Of a DNA stretch of 64,000 bases, positions 53,261 through 62,768 are shown piece after piece; position 1 is the stretch's first letter; every line of letters starts with the position of its first letter. The stretch is from Streptomyces kanamyceticus. Lineage in GTDB: Bacteria > Actinomycetota > Actinomycetes > Streptomycetales > Streptomycetaceae. The position numbers were made by a program, and so were the translations under genes. A model generated the notes under the pieces. It was not told the DNA's origin, searched no databases, and saw only the letters and a program-made list of their open reading frames with translations. Where the stretch lies: contig NZ_CP023699.1 of the NCBI RefSeq assembly GCF_008704495.1, forward strand, positions 10,044,001 through 10,108,000, written 5' to 3'.

Positions 53261-54355
53261 TCAGGTGCGGGTGAGTTTGCAGGCGGCGACGCTGATGCCG
53301 GGTCCATAGCCGAGGAGCACGCCCTGGTCTCCGGGGGCGGGTTCGTCGAAGGAACGGCGCAGGACATCCAGGACGGATGCGCCGCCGAGGTTGCCGCACA
53401 GTTCCAGGCTGTCCCAGGAGTGGCGCAGTGGCCCGGTCCGGGCTTCCGCGTTGGGGCCGTTGTCGACGCGGAGTGCGGTCTGGGCGTGATTGAGGATGGC
53501 CGGACCGCCGGCGTGGACCACGCAGAAGTCGGGGGCGAACTCGGTTCCCTCGCCGTCCAGCCACTCGCGCAGGGCCGGGGCGACAGTGCCGATGGTACGG
53601 GTGGCGTCCCGAGTGGAATCGAAGTGGAGGCCGTAGGAGTCCAGCCGTCCCTCGAAGACCGTTCGTGTGTCGGGCAGGACGTACTGCCAGGTGTCGTCGA
53701 TACGGAAGCGGGGACCTTGCCCGTCGCGCTCCTGGCCGGAGACCACGCAGGCCACGGCACTGTCGCCGAACAACACTTTGTAGATCATGCTTTCGCGGCT
53801 GGTGTCGACGGGGTTGTAGGTGGCGGCACTCAGGCACTCCGCGACGACCACCAGGACGTGCGCTCCGGGATGGGCGGCGACATGCTCGTATGCCAGGGTC
53901 AATGCCTGGGCGCCGCCCGCGCAGGCATACGAACTGAGAGGTATTCGGGCTATGTCCGGCCGCAGCCCCTGCGGGGCGAGGGTGCGTATGAGGTCGGTGT
54001 CGAGGCTGGGTGCAGTCCAGGAGGTGGCGTGGCTGGTGATTACGCAGTCGATATCCTCCAGCGCGAGCCCCGCGTTCTCCAGCGCTCCGGGTACGGCACG
54101 CACGGCCATCTCGAGCGCGTCGTCGTATGCGGCGCGGTTGCGGTCCTCGAAGGTCGCGTCGCCGGCGACGGTCTCCGAGTGCAGGGGCCGGGTGAAGTAC
54201 CGGGTGCGCACGCCGGTAGCCCGCGCCGTACGCAGGTAGGCGGCAAGACGGGGGAGATCGGCGTACCGACGGGCGATGTCCTCGGTGACATCGTCCATCG
54301 AGACGGAGTGCTCGCCGAGCTCAACGTACGGTCTGGCGATCAACGCGATGGGCAT
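53261..54355 (-). CDS. Type III polyketide synthase, intact
   Basis: A 364-aa enzyme from ATG 54355 (MPIALIARPYVELGEHSVSM). The triad is complete: Cys in SSYACAGGAQALTLAYEH, His in DFCVVHAGGPAILNH, Asn in ELCGNLGGASVLDVL. Other landmarks are TGVRTRYFTRPLH near residue 50 and the terminal GYGPGISVAACKL. It should condense malonyl-CoA units onto an acyl-CoA starter; the starter and cyclisation mode are not readable. A MmyB ligand-domain protein is encoded upstream on the same strand, 167 bases away, and may regulate it. No tailoring gene is adjacent. Confidence 0.9.
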   Translation of the reverse strand: MPIALIARPYVELGEHSVSMDDVTEDIARRYADLPRLAAYLRTARATGVRTRYFTRPLHSETVAGDATFEDRNRAAYDDALEMAVRAVPGALENAGLALEDIDCVITSHATSWTAPSLDTDLIRTLAPQGLRPDIARIPLSSYACAGGAQALTLAYEHVAAHPGAHVLVVVAECLSAATYNPVDTSRESMIYKVLFGDSAVACVVSGQERDGQGPRFRIDDTWQYVLPDTRTVFEGRLDSYGLHFDSTRDATRTIGTVAPALREWLDGEGTEFAPDFCVVHAGGPAILNHAQTALRVDNGPNAEARTGPLRHSWDSLELCGNLGGASVLDVLRRSFDEPAPGDQGVLLGYGPGISVAACKLTRT

Positions 54356-54522
54356 AGACCAGGAAGTCCTATTCTTCTGTGGAAGTGGCTCCGGCCGCAC
54401 TCAATTCGGTCTGCCGGACGCCCGGTCGGAAGATGCGGAACACGTGTTCCACCGCGTGCGGAAGCGCCAAGCTAGCGGCCCCTGAGCATTGATATGGAGC
54501 TGTCCGCCAACTCGAGGCCGCC

Positions 54523-55092
54523 CTAGGCTCGCCCCGGCGGAACCCAGTGATTGTCCTCCGTACTCAGAGGAAATGGCAGATGTGGGCGGGTCGTTCCCGG
54601 GTGGAATTGCATGAAGACAACTCGCGCGTCGATTTGAGTGAGCGGGTTGGCGGCGGAGACTACCACCCAGCCCGGTCCTCTCACGGCGTGGTGGATCGGG
54701 CGAACAACGCCATCAGGGTGCAAGGCACGAGTGGTCCCGGTCGCCTTGTAGATGGGACCCACGACAGGGTCAAGACGGACATCGGTCGCCAGGTCGATAA
54801 GCTCGGGATCGGCTGGATTCTGCGCGGCAGCCTCTCGGAGCGCCGGGCAGACCACTGGAGCCCAGTCCTCGGCCCAGTTCGTAAGCGTGACTGTGCGGGC
54901 CTGCTCGTCCAGCAGCATCCACCGCATGACGTTCGACGGCTTCCCTCCTGGGAGAAAGAGCGCCTCAAAGTCGGCGTTATGCGCCACGAGGTTCCAGTGT
55001 CTGTCGGTGATGTAGGCCATCGAATCGGAGACTCCCTCGACGACGGTGCGCCAGACCTCGTGCATTGCGTGCCACCCCTCCCTGTTCTGCAC
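54523..55092 (-). CDS. MmyB-type ligand-binding-domain protein without HTH
   Basis: A 189-aa protein (ATG 55092 or the ATG ten codons later). It contains only the MmyB-like PAS-related domain: SMAYITDRHWNLVAHNADFE, NVMRWMLLDEQARTVTLTNW, LIDLATDVRLDPVVGPIYKA and VVFMQFHPG. In family members an XRE HTH precedes this domain, but here upstream frames show none. It may be a truncated regulator or a stand-alone ligand sensor. It is transcribed toward the type III PKS gene, which suggests a link. Confidence 0.75.
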   Translation of the reverse strand: MQNREGWHAMHEVWRTVVEGVSDSMAYITDRHWNLVAHNADFEALFLPGGKPSNVMRWMLLDEQARTVTLTNWAEDWAPVVCPALREAAAQNPADPELIDLATDVRLDPVVGPIYKATGTTRALHPDGVVRPIHHAVRGPGWVVVSAANPLTQIDARVVFMQFHPGTTRPHLPFPLSTEDNHWVPPGRA

Positions 55093-55242
55093 CTGAGTTC
55101 CCCCTGCGCGTCGTTTCGCCCTCTGAGGGTTGGCGACGAGCGCATGTGCGCCAAGCGTAGTCAGCGTCTTCCCGGCCGGGTCCCGTTCCCCTCCAGAAGA
55201 GGCAGGCGGGGCGCGTTGCTTGTTTGGCCAGAGTCCGGCTGC

Positions 55243-56499
55243 CTAGGGGGCGTAGTAGGTCCACAACCGCACGCCGCGTTCGTCGCAAAGCGCGTCCCAC
55301 TCGGCCAGGGAGGAGCATGAGTCCGGTGTGCGGTGCAGGCGGGCCTCGGATGCTGTACGGAGCGCGGCACGGATCCGGTTCCGTATCACGAACGCGGGCG
55401 GGTGAACCTCCTTGGCTTCGGTCTCTTCCACTGCCGGAAGCTTGGCGCGAAGGCCCATGACGGCTTCGAGGAAGGCCTGGTTGGGTGCGCATCCGGTGGC
55501 GGGGGAGTCGGGGGTGGGGGCGTGCCGCGGGGTCTGTTGCTGGCGGGTGTGCCACCGCGAGAGCAGGTAGGCCGCAGGCTGCCGGGGGCGCCAGGACAGC
55601 CACCAGGAGCTGAGATCGTCCACGATCTCCCCACCAGACAGGCCCGCTTCGATCCAGGGCCGCAGGGCGAAGGCCAGCCTTCGCAGGCTTTCCGCCTGCG
55701 TCCAGGGCACGCGGGGCCGTACCCACGCGGCAACCGCGGTGGCTGCCGCCGCGCTGCTTGTCGATGAACTTCGGGACGCACGGGGTGTAGTTCTTATCCC
55801 CCTCTCTACCTTGGCTGCAGGACGTAAGGGGTTCTCCCTACAGGAAGGGGTGTCACGCATGGTCCGCTGGAATGCCATCCGGCTGTGCGTCCTGATGGGC
55901 GCTGCCTGCTTGCTGTGCCCCCTGCGGCGGGCGTCGGTGATGGCCAGGCGGCGGCCGTCCGGAGTGAAACCGACGAGCCGCGCTTGATAGCCGCTGCCGC
56001 GGATGCGGTGGCCCATAGCGGTATCCCAAGCCGGAGGCGCAGTGGCCGCGTAGATCGTCGCGGTACCGGACCAGCCCGGCAGGTGGCACGGGCGGGTGTT
56101 GGTGCGTGAGCCGTGCACGACCCAGGCCAGCAGCCCGATCTCGCGCAGCAGCGCGACGTGCCGGTCGACGGTACGGCGGCTGACCTTGAGGCGTTTGGCC
56201 AGGGCCAGGCGCCCGTAGGCGACATGCCCGTCGGCGTTCATGCGACGCGCCAGGTCCTCGGCGATGCGGGCAGTGGTGTGGTTGGCGCGCGGCCAGAGGC
56301 CGGAGCCGATAGCCCATTGCACGGCCCGCAGGAAGTCGTGGCGGCGTACACGCCGCGACGTCGTGGTGGAGATCTCCTGCGCTCCGTGGTCGGCAGCGGG
56401 CGCGACCGTCCGGAACAGACTCAGCGGTACGGGACGGTCTGGACCTGGCGTGACGGCCTTATGCGAGCCGTGGACCAGAACACGGGCATGCTGCATCAT
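55243..56499 (-). CDS. Plasmid-type winged-helix (replication-associated) protein 2
   Basis: A 418-aa basic protein; ATG 56499 follows aaggagg by about 13 bases. Winged-helix core: HVAYGRLALAKRLKVSRRTV then DRHVALLREIGLLAWV (about residues 95-130). A basic Ser/Arg linker follows, then a helical C-terminus (LRRLAFALRPWIEAGLSGGE, AYLLSRWHTRQQ, FVIRNRIRAALRTASEARL). It shares layout with the protein at 27678-29039 but is clearly diverged. Such genes are common on actinomycete plasmids and chromosome arms and probably have a replication or partition role. Confidence 0.65.
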   Translation of the reverse strand: MMQHARVLVHGSHKAVTPGPDRPVPLSLFRTVAPAADHGAQEISTTTSRRVRRHDFLRAVQWAIGSGLWPRANHTTARIAEDLARRMNADGHVAYGRLALAKRLKVSRRTVDRHVALLREIGLLAWVVHGSRTNTRPCHLPGWSGTATIYAATAPPAWDTAMGHRIRGSGYQARLVGFTPDGRRLAITDARRRGHSKQAAPIRTHSRMAFQRTMRDTPSCRENPLRPAAKVERGIRTTPRASRSSSTSSAAAATAVAAWVRPRVPWTQAESLRRLAFALRPWIEAGLSGGEIVDDLSSWWLSWRPRQPAAYLLSRWHTRQQQTPRHAPTPDSPATGCAPNQAFLEAVMGLRAKLPAVEETEAKEVHPPAFVIRNRIRAALRTASEARLHRTPDSCSSLAEWDALCDERGVRLWTYYAP

Positions 56500-56749
56500 G
56501 AGAGGAGCACGCCTCCTTCCGGCGTGCGACGGCCCCGCACTGCGGAGCCGGATTCGTGGAGAGCACGTAAAAACCGCCTGTGACGAGGCGGATTTCCCGC
56601 CTCAGGACGGGACTTCGCTCCTTGAAGTTGGCGCTTGGGGAGCGGTGGAGTGTGGCGTGGCGCGCGGGTGTCGGAGCCTGCGCGCCATCACTCTGTGCTG
56701 AGCACTGGCTCAGCGAAGGTCATGACCTCATGGCATTCCTTCCTACTAG

Positions 56750-57235
56750 GCCTGTCGCGATGCGAGTACCTCATCCGGCTCTACGGTCGGCATCCATGAC
56801 CGCTTCGGGCGAAACGACTGGGCTGCGACGAGGTGAGGAAGACAATCGTCGCCGCCATCTCCTGCGGCCGGGCCAGCCAGCGCAGGGGCGACGACGGTGG
56901 ACGTGCTGTTGCGAGAGCCGCGCGCGCAGCTCATGGCCCGCGGCGAATCAGCCGGTCGCGGGGGACGCGGCACAGTTGGCCGGGCCTGCCTCACCGCACA
57001 GACCGGCTGCGGAGGTAACCAGCTCTCCCCGGAGCTGAAGTCGTCCTCTTTCATGAGCATGAGCAGTTCGTCCTTGGCGGTACCCGCGCAGCACACCAGG
57101 ACCTCGAGGAGTCCGAGCGCGTCCGTCCTCCGCCTCCTTGAACGCGGCATCGACCTGAGCGGCATCGGTGACGTCACAGCGGATCGCCAGGACACCCAAC
57201 GGCGAGCCGGTGATCAAAAGGGGAACATGACACAG
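56750..57235 (-). pseudogene. FabG-like short-chain dehydrogenase remnant
   Basis: PLGVLAIRCDVTDAAQVDAA is in one frame, LLEVLVCCAGTAKDELLMLM in a second, and LRWLARPQEMAATIVFLTSS in a third. These match the NAD(P)-binding part and the end of 3-oxoacyl-ACP reductases. The catalytic Ser-Tyr-Lys region is deleted. Dead gene. Confidence 0.65.
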
Positions 57236-57286
57236 GAAAGTCCTTCTTGACACAGTGGAGTTGTCCGTCGCGCACCAAGGAGACAG

Positions 57287-58059
57287 TCAGTCAGTCAATG
57301 CCTGATCTAGTGTCATCCGGCGGCTGATCGCGCCGGCGGTGTCCATCACGGCAGACGCGAAGCGGTTTCGAACCGGAGTGCTGCAGATCTGCCGGTGGGA
57401 GGCCAGTAGGCTCACCGCACCCGCTACCGTCGACCCCCGCCAGATCGGGGCGGCGATGATGTCTCGCCCCAGCACAGGGGAGGGGCCCACGGCATAGCCG
57501 TCCTCGCGAATGCGTTGGAACGGCGGCCGCGCCGCCGCTGTGTCCCCCAAGCTGGCCAGGATGACCCAGCCAGACGCGTCAGCCTCCAGCGGAGCGCTCC
57601 ACAGAGCCTGAAGTGACGCTGTAGAGGCCGTATACAACTGTTGCGCGTGTGCCCCGAGCGCCTTCTCCGTCTGTACCCGCAAGGGCCTCCCGACCAGCAA
57701 TGCGGCATACGCCAGTGCGATTTGGCCAGTTCGTGACTGTAGGGTGATCAATTCAGTGCGAACAGTCACTGAACCCAAGCCAGTTGGAGGACCGGCCAGA
57801 CCGAGGGGAAGTTGGACAAGCAATGCGGTGTCTCTATAAAGGCGTAGTGGCCGTGTGGACCCTGCCGCTCCACCGCGCCCTCGCCGATCAACGCCTGCAG
57901 ATAGCGATGAGCCGTGGGCGACGGCAATCCCGCCTCGGCGGCGATGGCCGCCAGCGGGTAGGTTCCCGGCCCGAGCTGGCGCAGTGCGCGCAGCACGGAG
58001 AGCGTGCGCCCCACGCCGCTGGCCGACCGCTCCGGCGGCATGACGGCAGCACGATGCAT
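57287..58059 (-). pseudogene. IclR-family regulator, frameshifted
   Basis: ATG 58059 (MHRAAVMPPERSASG) follows gggggag. The winged helix is intact (TYPLAAIAAEAGLPSPTAHR, YLQALIGEGAVERQG). Near 57790 the frame changes, and the effector domain continues in another frame (VTVRTELITLQSRTGQIALA, PVLGRDIIAAPIWRGSTVAG, ICSTPVRNRFASAVMDTAGA). One base restores the protein. It is divergent from the MmyB-type regulator at 58257. As read, only a truncated DNA-binding domain would be made. Confidence 0.75.
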
Positions 58060-58256
58060 CGCGAACTCCCCCTCGCGGTTGTGGACCCAAAGGACCCCAC
58101 GCGTCTCCCACAACACGATCGGATCCGGTCCGTCATTGTGGCAACGGCAACGCTCTCGTCACTAGGAGAGCTTCTTTCCGGTAGTCGCATTTCAGGAAAC
58201 GCCGTTTCCGGTATATGGATTCATGGAGAGAGGATCAGTCGACGAAAGGATAGAAA

Positions 58257-59165
58257 GTGGACAATAAGGCAGCTCTGCGCCAGCTGCTGATGTGGAAGAG
58301 ACGGCAGCTGGATCCCGCCCGCCAGCCAGACCTCATGGGCTGGACACCCCGTCGGGGACGTGGGCGCCGTGCACCGGGCCTCTCCCAGGCGCAGGTCGCC
58401 CAGCTCCTCCACGTCTCGGAACGCACCTACGCGGATTTCGAGCGTGGCGAGAAGGCTGCGCCAACCCTCGAGTTCCTTGACGACACCGCCCGTGTCCTAC
58501 ATCTGAGGGAATACGAGCGTGTGGCTCTCTACGTCTACGCCGTCGGCTACGAACCACCGCACCCGCTCGATCCGCTGGCAGGCAGGACGGTGCCGGCCAT
58601 TTGGGATGAGGCCGTCCGCCACGTCACGGGCCAGGCGTGCTACGTCAACGATGTGGCCTGGAACGTCGTCGCCTACAACGACGAATTCGTCCGCATGTTC
58701 CCCCGCGCCCCGGATGCCGAGCCGGTCATTCCTGAGCGCAACCTTATGCGCTACGTGCTTCTCAACAACGCTGCCCGTGAACACCACTTGGTGAACTGGG
58801 AATCGGAATGGGCTGTGCCCCTCTCCGCGCAGCTACGCAACGCCGTCGCGCAGTACCCGGGCAATGCGGACCTGCAACGACTCGATGAGGAGGTCGCGGC
58901 CGACCCTGTGTCCGGCCCCATCTACCGGGCGAACCATGTCGCATCCGTCCACCCGAACGGTGACACCCGCCGCATGCGCTACCCCTGGTACGGCCCGCCG
59001 GACGAGCAGGTCCCATTGGACAGGTGCTGTCAGCGTCACGCGCACTCTCAGGAGGGCGATGTCACCATGTGCGCAGCCATGCCGCTGGGTTCGCCCGGCG
59101 CCAGGTTCTTCCTCCTGGTCTTCAAACCAGACCTCGCCCGTCAACCGGATGGGCAAGACGACTGA
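58257..59165 (+). CDS. XRE regulator with MmyB-like ligand-binding domain
   Basis: A 302-aa protein; GTG 58257 is preceded by aaggatagaaa, the same string that precedes the gene at 1250. HTH: APGLSQAQVAQLLHVSERTY then ADFERGEKAAPTLEF. Ligand domain: YVNDVAWNVVAYNDEFVRMF, HLVNWESEWAVPLSAQLRN and PLGSPGARFFLLVFKP. These regulators sense a small hydrophobic molecule and often control an adjacent divergent gene; here that gene is the broken IclR regulator. It is the only complete MmyB-type protein in the window. Confidence 0.88.
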   Translation: MDNKAALRQLLMWKRRQLDPARQPDLMGWTPRRGRGRRAPGLSQAQVAQLLHVSERTYADFERGEKAAPTLEFLDDTARVLHLREYERVALYVYAVGYEPPHPLDPLAGRTVPAIWDEAVRHVTGQACYVNDVAWNVVAYNDEFVRMFPRAPDAEPVIPERNLMRYVLLNNAAREHHLVNWESEWAVPLSAQLRNAVAQYPGNADLQRLDEEVAADPVSGPIYRANHVASVHPNGDTRRMRYPWYGPPDEQVPLDRCCQRHAHSQEGDVTMCAAMPLGSPGARFFLLVFKPDLARQPDGQDD

Positions 59166-59563
59166 CCGGCCCACGCACAGCGCCAGTCGAAGACACGGAT
59201 GGGGAAGCAGGTTTCACCTGATCGAACTGTCGCTGGGTTCTATTCCTGTCAGTGGAACCGAGGAGAGAGACGCGACCTGAGACATTGCGCGGCTCCTGAC
59301 GTAGGCCCTTTTGTGGGCATGCTTGCCCGCCGAACCCGCCATCGGGTGTGCGCGGTCGGGTGCCGAACCGGCCGCCCCCGGCCATCCCACTGTTCGGCCG
59401 GTGCCGCCCACACTCTCAACCCAGATGTGGCGGGCGGCGCCCAAATCCTTGCGTCAGGTGTCACAACCGCTGAGGTCATACACAGTGCTTCCTCGCCATC
59501 TGCCCCATGGAAGGGAGTCAGAGTCCGTCCCCCATTTCGGACCTCGCGTCTCTGACTTCACTG
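59166..59563. other. No supported gene
   Basis: Nothing recognised in about 400 bases. A short ggttctattcc segment near 59236 resembles a tRNA T-arm, but no cloverleaf can be built around it. Confidence 0.45.
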
Positions 59564-60511
59564 CTACTGGTACGACCAGGCCGCCGCCTTGCTGCAGAGG
59601 TCAAGGATCGGCGGCAAGGTCGATCCGTCCTGCAGGTGGCTGTACTCCACCGCGATAGATATCAGCAGGCGTTCGGGCAGGCCTAGGTGGGGATAGAAGT
59701 CCCCTTCCTGGATGAACTCGTCCATCGCCTTCTCCGCGCTGAGACCGGCCTCGTAGCAGCGGTGCACCTCGCGCTGCACCGTGCGCAGGTAGATCAGGTA
59801 CTCCTCAAGTCCCGCCCGGTCCGTCGGTCGCCCGTGCCCGGGGACGATGACCCGCGGGTCGAAACTCAGGACCAACTCACAGGCATTGATGACGTTCTGC
59901 AGCGGGCCCGCCCAGTGCGGCGGGTGGTCACCGTGGAAGAAGATGTCGCCGGTGCAGACCACGTCACCGATGCGGGCCACGAGGTCCCCGACGTGGTGCG
60001 CGGGCCCCACCTCGTACAGCTCCACCTCCTTCTCCCCCACGGTGAAGGTGTGCCGCCCGGCGAAGGTCTTGGTAGGCAGGGTGAGTTGCGCCGAGGTGAA
60101 GTCGAAGACGCTGAAGTGGTCGCGCAGGTACCGGCCCAGCGGGAGACCGGCGGGAGTGTTGTTCACGAGGGCGTGCATCTCCTGCGGAGTCGGCTCGTGC
60201 TGCTGGTGGTGCTGCCCCGCACTGGTGCCGATGATCTCCGCTTCGGGGAAGAGATGGTTCCCGAAGCTGTGATCGCCGTTCGCGTGGGTGTTGACCACGG
60301 TCCGTACGGTGCGCTCGCCCAGCCAGGGCCGGGCGGCGGCGATCATCGCCTCGGTCAGCGGACCGTCGTACGGCGTGTCGATGACCGCCGCGTCGGAACC
60401 CGAAATGATCCACAAGCAGTTCGCGTACCCCCAAAGGCCCGTGCCCTCGGGAGCCCACAGGTAGAGACCGTCTGTATCAGGCACAGGACTGAGCTGAGTA
60501 GGGAGTTTCAT
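59564..60511 (-). CDS. Metallo-beta-lactamase-fold hydrolase
   Basis: A 315-aa protein from ATG 60511 (MKLPTQLSPVPDTDGLYLWA). The metal site is visible: NTHANGDHSFGN (HxNGDH, a variant of HxHxDH with Asn for the second His), AHHVGDLVARIGDVV, CTGDIFFHGDHPP and VPGHGRPTDR. Similar proteins act as lactonases, glyoxalase II-like or quinoprotein-relay-like hydrolases. The missing His suggests an altered or mononuclear site. No signal peptide. Single gene, substrate unknown. Confidence 0.85.
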   Translation of the reverse strand: MKLPTQLSPVPDTDGLYLWAPEGTGLWGYANCLWIISGSDAAVIDTPYDGPLTEAMIAAARPWLGERTVRTVVNTHANGDHSFGNHLFPEAEIIGTSAGQHHQQHEPTPQEMHALVNNTPAGLPLGRYLRDHFSVFDFTSAQLTLPTKTFAGRHTFTVGEKEVELYEVGPAHHVGDLVARIGDVVCTGDIFFHGDHPPHWAGPLQNVINACELVLSFDPRVIVPGHGRPTDRAGLEEYLIYLRTVQREVHRCYEAGLSAEKAMDEFIQEGDFYPHLGLPERLLISIAVEYSHLQDGSTLPPILDLCSKAAAWSYQ

Positions 60512-60768
60512 GGGCGCATTGTTGCCGAAGCGGGCACCGGGAGTCGCTATGCCGTCGAGCACACCATGCGTCACGGCACGCCACTGCAGTGCTTAGAAGC
60601 TGCTTGTGAACCTGAGTCTTTAGCTCTGGGGATGCGGGTGCGGGCGAGGTGGGCACGCTCGGTGGCGAGCAGATTCAGGCAGGTGAGTTCAGAACTGGTC
60701 GTGATGGTGCTGCGAACAGATCTCGAATCCTTCCGTTCAGCGGCGCATTGAACTGGCATGATCCCAGG

Positions 60769-61350
60769 GTGACTTCGTCGATATCCGAGTCGTGGGCCCG
60801 TATAGAGGCTTGGCTTGTCCGGTATACGCCACGTACGTTTGCCGCTCTTGGCCCTCCGGCGGATCGCTCGGAGATTGCCGCGGCCGAACAGGCCATCGGG
60901 CAGCCGTTCCCCGAGCCCTTGGAGGAGTCCTTGCTGCGGCACAACGGCATGGAGCACTACGACCTGCTGCCACCGTTCTGGTCTTTGCTCGAGGTGCAGG
61001 GCATCACCAGGGCCTGGCAGACACGTATGGAGATCTACGGGGATGAGCTGGCGGGAGCGGAGGAAGGTGACCCGGACGGGGAGTACGGGCCGTGGTGGCA
61101 TGGGCAGTGGATCCCCTTCGCCTTTGACGGCGCAGGGGATCACCTCATCGTGGACCAGCGCTTCTCTCCTCGCCGTGGACGGATCGGCGAGGCCGATCAT
61201 GAAACAGGATGCTCCTTCTCGCGCCACCCCATGTGGGCGTCGCTCCCAGCTCTCCTGGATGCGACGGCCACGGCTATGGAGACTGGCGAAGCGGTGGACG
61301 GTTACCTGCCTGTCGCAGTCGATGAGGACGAGCTGGACTGGGAGTTCTAA
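60769..61350 (+). CDS. SMI1/KNR4 family protein
   Basis: A 193-aa protein; GTG 60769 is chosen by where protein-like sequence begins (VTSSISESWARIEAWLVRYT). PADRSEIAAAEQAIGQPFPE, LEESLLRHNGMEHYDLLPPF and GQWIPFAFDGAGDHLIVDQR are typical of the SUKH/SMI1 family, often immunity proteins. The DHLIVDQR segment is well conserved in streptomycete members. A 9-bp terminator hairpin follows three bases after the stop. Confidence 0.88.
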   Translation: MTSSISESWARIEAWLVRYTPRTFAALGPPADRSEIAAAEQAIGQPFPEPLEESLLRHNGMEHYDLLPPFWSLLEVQGITRAWQTRMEIYGDELAGAEEGDPDGEYGPWWHGQWIPFAFDGAGDHLIVDQRFSPRRGRIGEADHETGCSFSRHPMWASLPALLDATATAMETGEAVDGYLPVAVDEDELDWEF

Positions 61351-61352
61351 TG

Positions 61353-61376
61353 CTCAGGCCGCTGCCACGGCCTGAG
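61353..61376 (+). terminator. Hairpin after the SMI1/KNR4 gene
   Basis: CTCAGGCCG, six bases, CGGCCTGAG: a perfect 9-bp stem starting three bases after TAA. It lies between two convergent genes and could serve both. Confidence 0.75.
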
Positions 61377-61403
61377 GGCCCGAGCCTTTGCCGGTGGGGC
61401 GGG

Positions 61404-62323
61404 TCAGCCAGTCATCTCGGTGAGTGGGCGCAGGCGGAGGGGGCGTCCAGCCAGGCGGATGTGCTTCGGCTGGATGGTGGGGATGGGCGGAGGTTTCGGT
61501 TCGCGCCAGCGTTCGGGAACGGGCCGGGCCAGGCGGGCCGTGGTGAGGGAGATGACGGTCCACGCAAGGTGAGCCTCAGCGTGGGCGATGAGGCGTTCGT
61601 AATCGCGGCAGTGTCTTCGGGCGCGGACCAGCCACGAAATGCTGCGCTCCACCACCCAGCGTTTCGGCTGGAGGACGAAGCCTTTGACCTGCGGCCGGTT
61701 GACTGTCTTCAGGGTGAGTTGGAGTTGCTCCTGGGCCCAGGTGACGAGTTTGCCGCCGTAGGTGGAGTCCGCCCAGACCAGGGTGATTTGAGGGTGTGTC
61801 AGCTTGAGGCGGACGAGGAAGTCGCGGGCGGCGTGGGCGTCGTGAACGTGAGCGGGAGTGACCATCATCATCACGGGGGTGCCGCGCAGGTCGACCGCGA
61901 GGTGCCGCTTCCTTCCGTCGATCTTCTTCCCGGCGTCATAGCCGCGGGTCGCTTTCCCACGGTGGCATCGCCTTTGACCGACTGAGAGTCGACCACCACC
62001 GTGACCGAGCGCGGGTTCTTGCCCTCTCTGATGCGGGCCTGCTCGTGGAGCCGGGCCATGACCGAGACGGTGACGCCAGCACGGTGCCAGTGGCGGAAGA
62101 ACCCATAAACCGTCCAGGCGGGAGGGAAATCCGCAGGCAGAGACCGCCACTGGCAGCCCGTCCGGTTGAGATAGCGGATGGCATCGACGATCTCGCGTCT
62201 GGGCCACCTCTCAGGCCGCCCGCCCTTGCTGGTCTGGCATGCGGGGACGGGAAGCAAAGGCTCGATCAGCGCCCACTCGGTGTCGGTCATGTCGGAGGGG
62301 TAACAACGTTCGCGCACGTCAAC
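61404..62323 (-). pseudogene. IS5-family transposase, one-base frameshift
   Basis: The first part is MTDTEWALIEPLLPVPACQT, PRREIVDAIRYLNRTGCQWR, YGFFRHWHRAGVTVSVMARL and VTVVVDSQSVKGDATVGK (first Asp). One G is missing near 61958, and the rest is in another frame: YDAGKKIDGRKRHLAVDLRG, ITLVWADSTYGGKLV (second Asp), WVVERSISWLVRARRHCRDY (Glu). Every catalytic residue is present across the two frames. It would be functional if the missing base is a sequencing error or if frameshifting is programmed, which is known in parts of this family. I could not identify its terminal repeats. Confidence 0.85.
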
Positions 62324-62354
62324 ACGCCAATCAAGGTCGGGGGCGGATGCCGGG

Positions 62355-62768
62355 TCAGCGTTCGATGCGGATGATGACTTCGAGGGAGGCGCGGATGCCA
62401 CCGAGCTGATCCAGGACCAGGCGGACGAAGTCGTCACCAGGGGCACGCTTGGCGTGGGGTGTCATGACCTCGTCGATGGCCCGCGTGATGTGCCGCATCT
62501 CGGCGTTGAACAAGATGCGCTCGAACGCGATCCACACCGCGGGGTCTTCCGACAGCTGCCAGCCTGTCGTCCGGCTCCAGGTGACCGGCGGCAGGCCCCA
62601 CTTCGCGGCGGACTTACGCAGGAAGTTGATGCCGGAGCGGACCTGGGAGACGGTCCGGCCGGTCGACTCACGCAACTGGACGGTGGTGGCACCGGCAGGA
62701 CGGGCCTCGATTAGCGCGTCGCGGACCGCTTCGGCGTGAATGTGCGCCGGAACTCCGTGTGGCATCAC
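62355..62768 (-). CDS. RacP-like winged-helix protein
   Basis: A 137-aa protein; start GTG 62768 (GTGA overlap with the upstream gene) or ATG 62765. It has a winged-helix-like N-terminus (VRDALIEARPAGATTVQLRE, RTVSQVRSGINFLRKSAAK) and a helical C-terminus (IAFERILFNAEMRHITRAID). In streptomycete elements a gene of this type commonly follows a DUF6192 (RacO) gene, as here. The role is unknown; DNA binding is likely. Coupled overlap shows that the pair is co-translated. Confidence 0.65.
   Translation of the reverse strand: MMPHGVPAHIHAEAVRDALIEARPAGATTVQLRESTGRTVSQVRSGINFLRKSAAKWGLPPVTWSRTTGWQLSEDPAVWIAFERILFNAEMRHITRAIDEVMTPHAKRAPGDDFVRLVLDQLGGIRASLEVIIRIER

Noticed and set aside
53243..54475. 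410-codon open frame on the plus strand
   Set aside because: Antisense to the intact type III PKS gene.
59230..59255. Possible tRNA T-arm (ggttctattcc) or attachment site
   Set aside because: No acceptor, D or anticodon stems can be formed around it.
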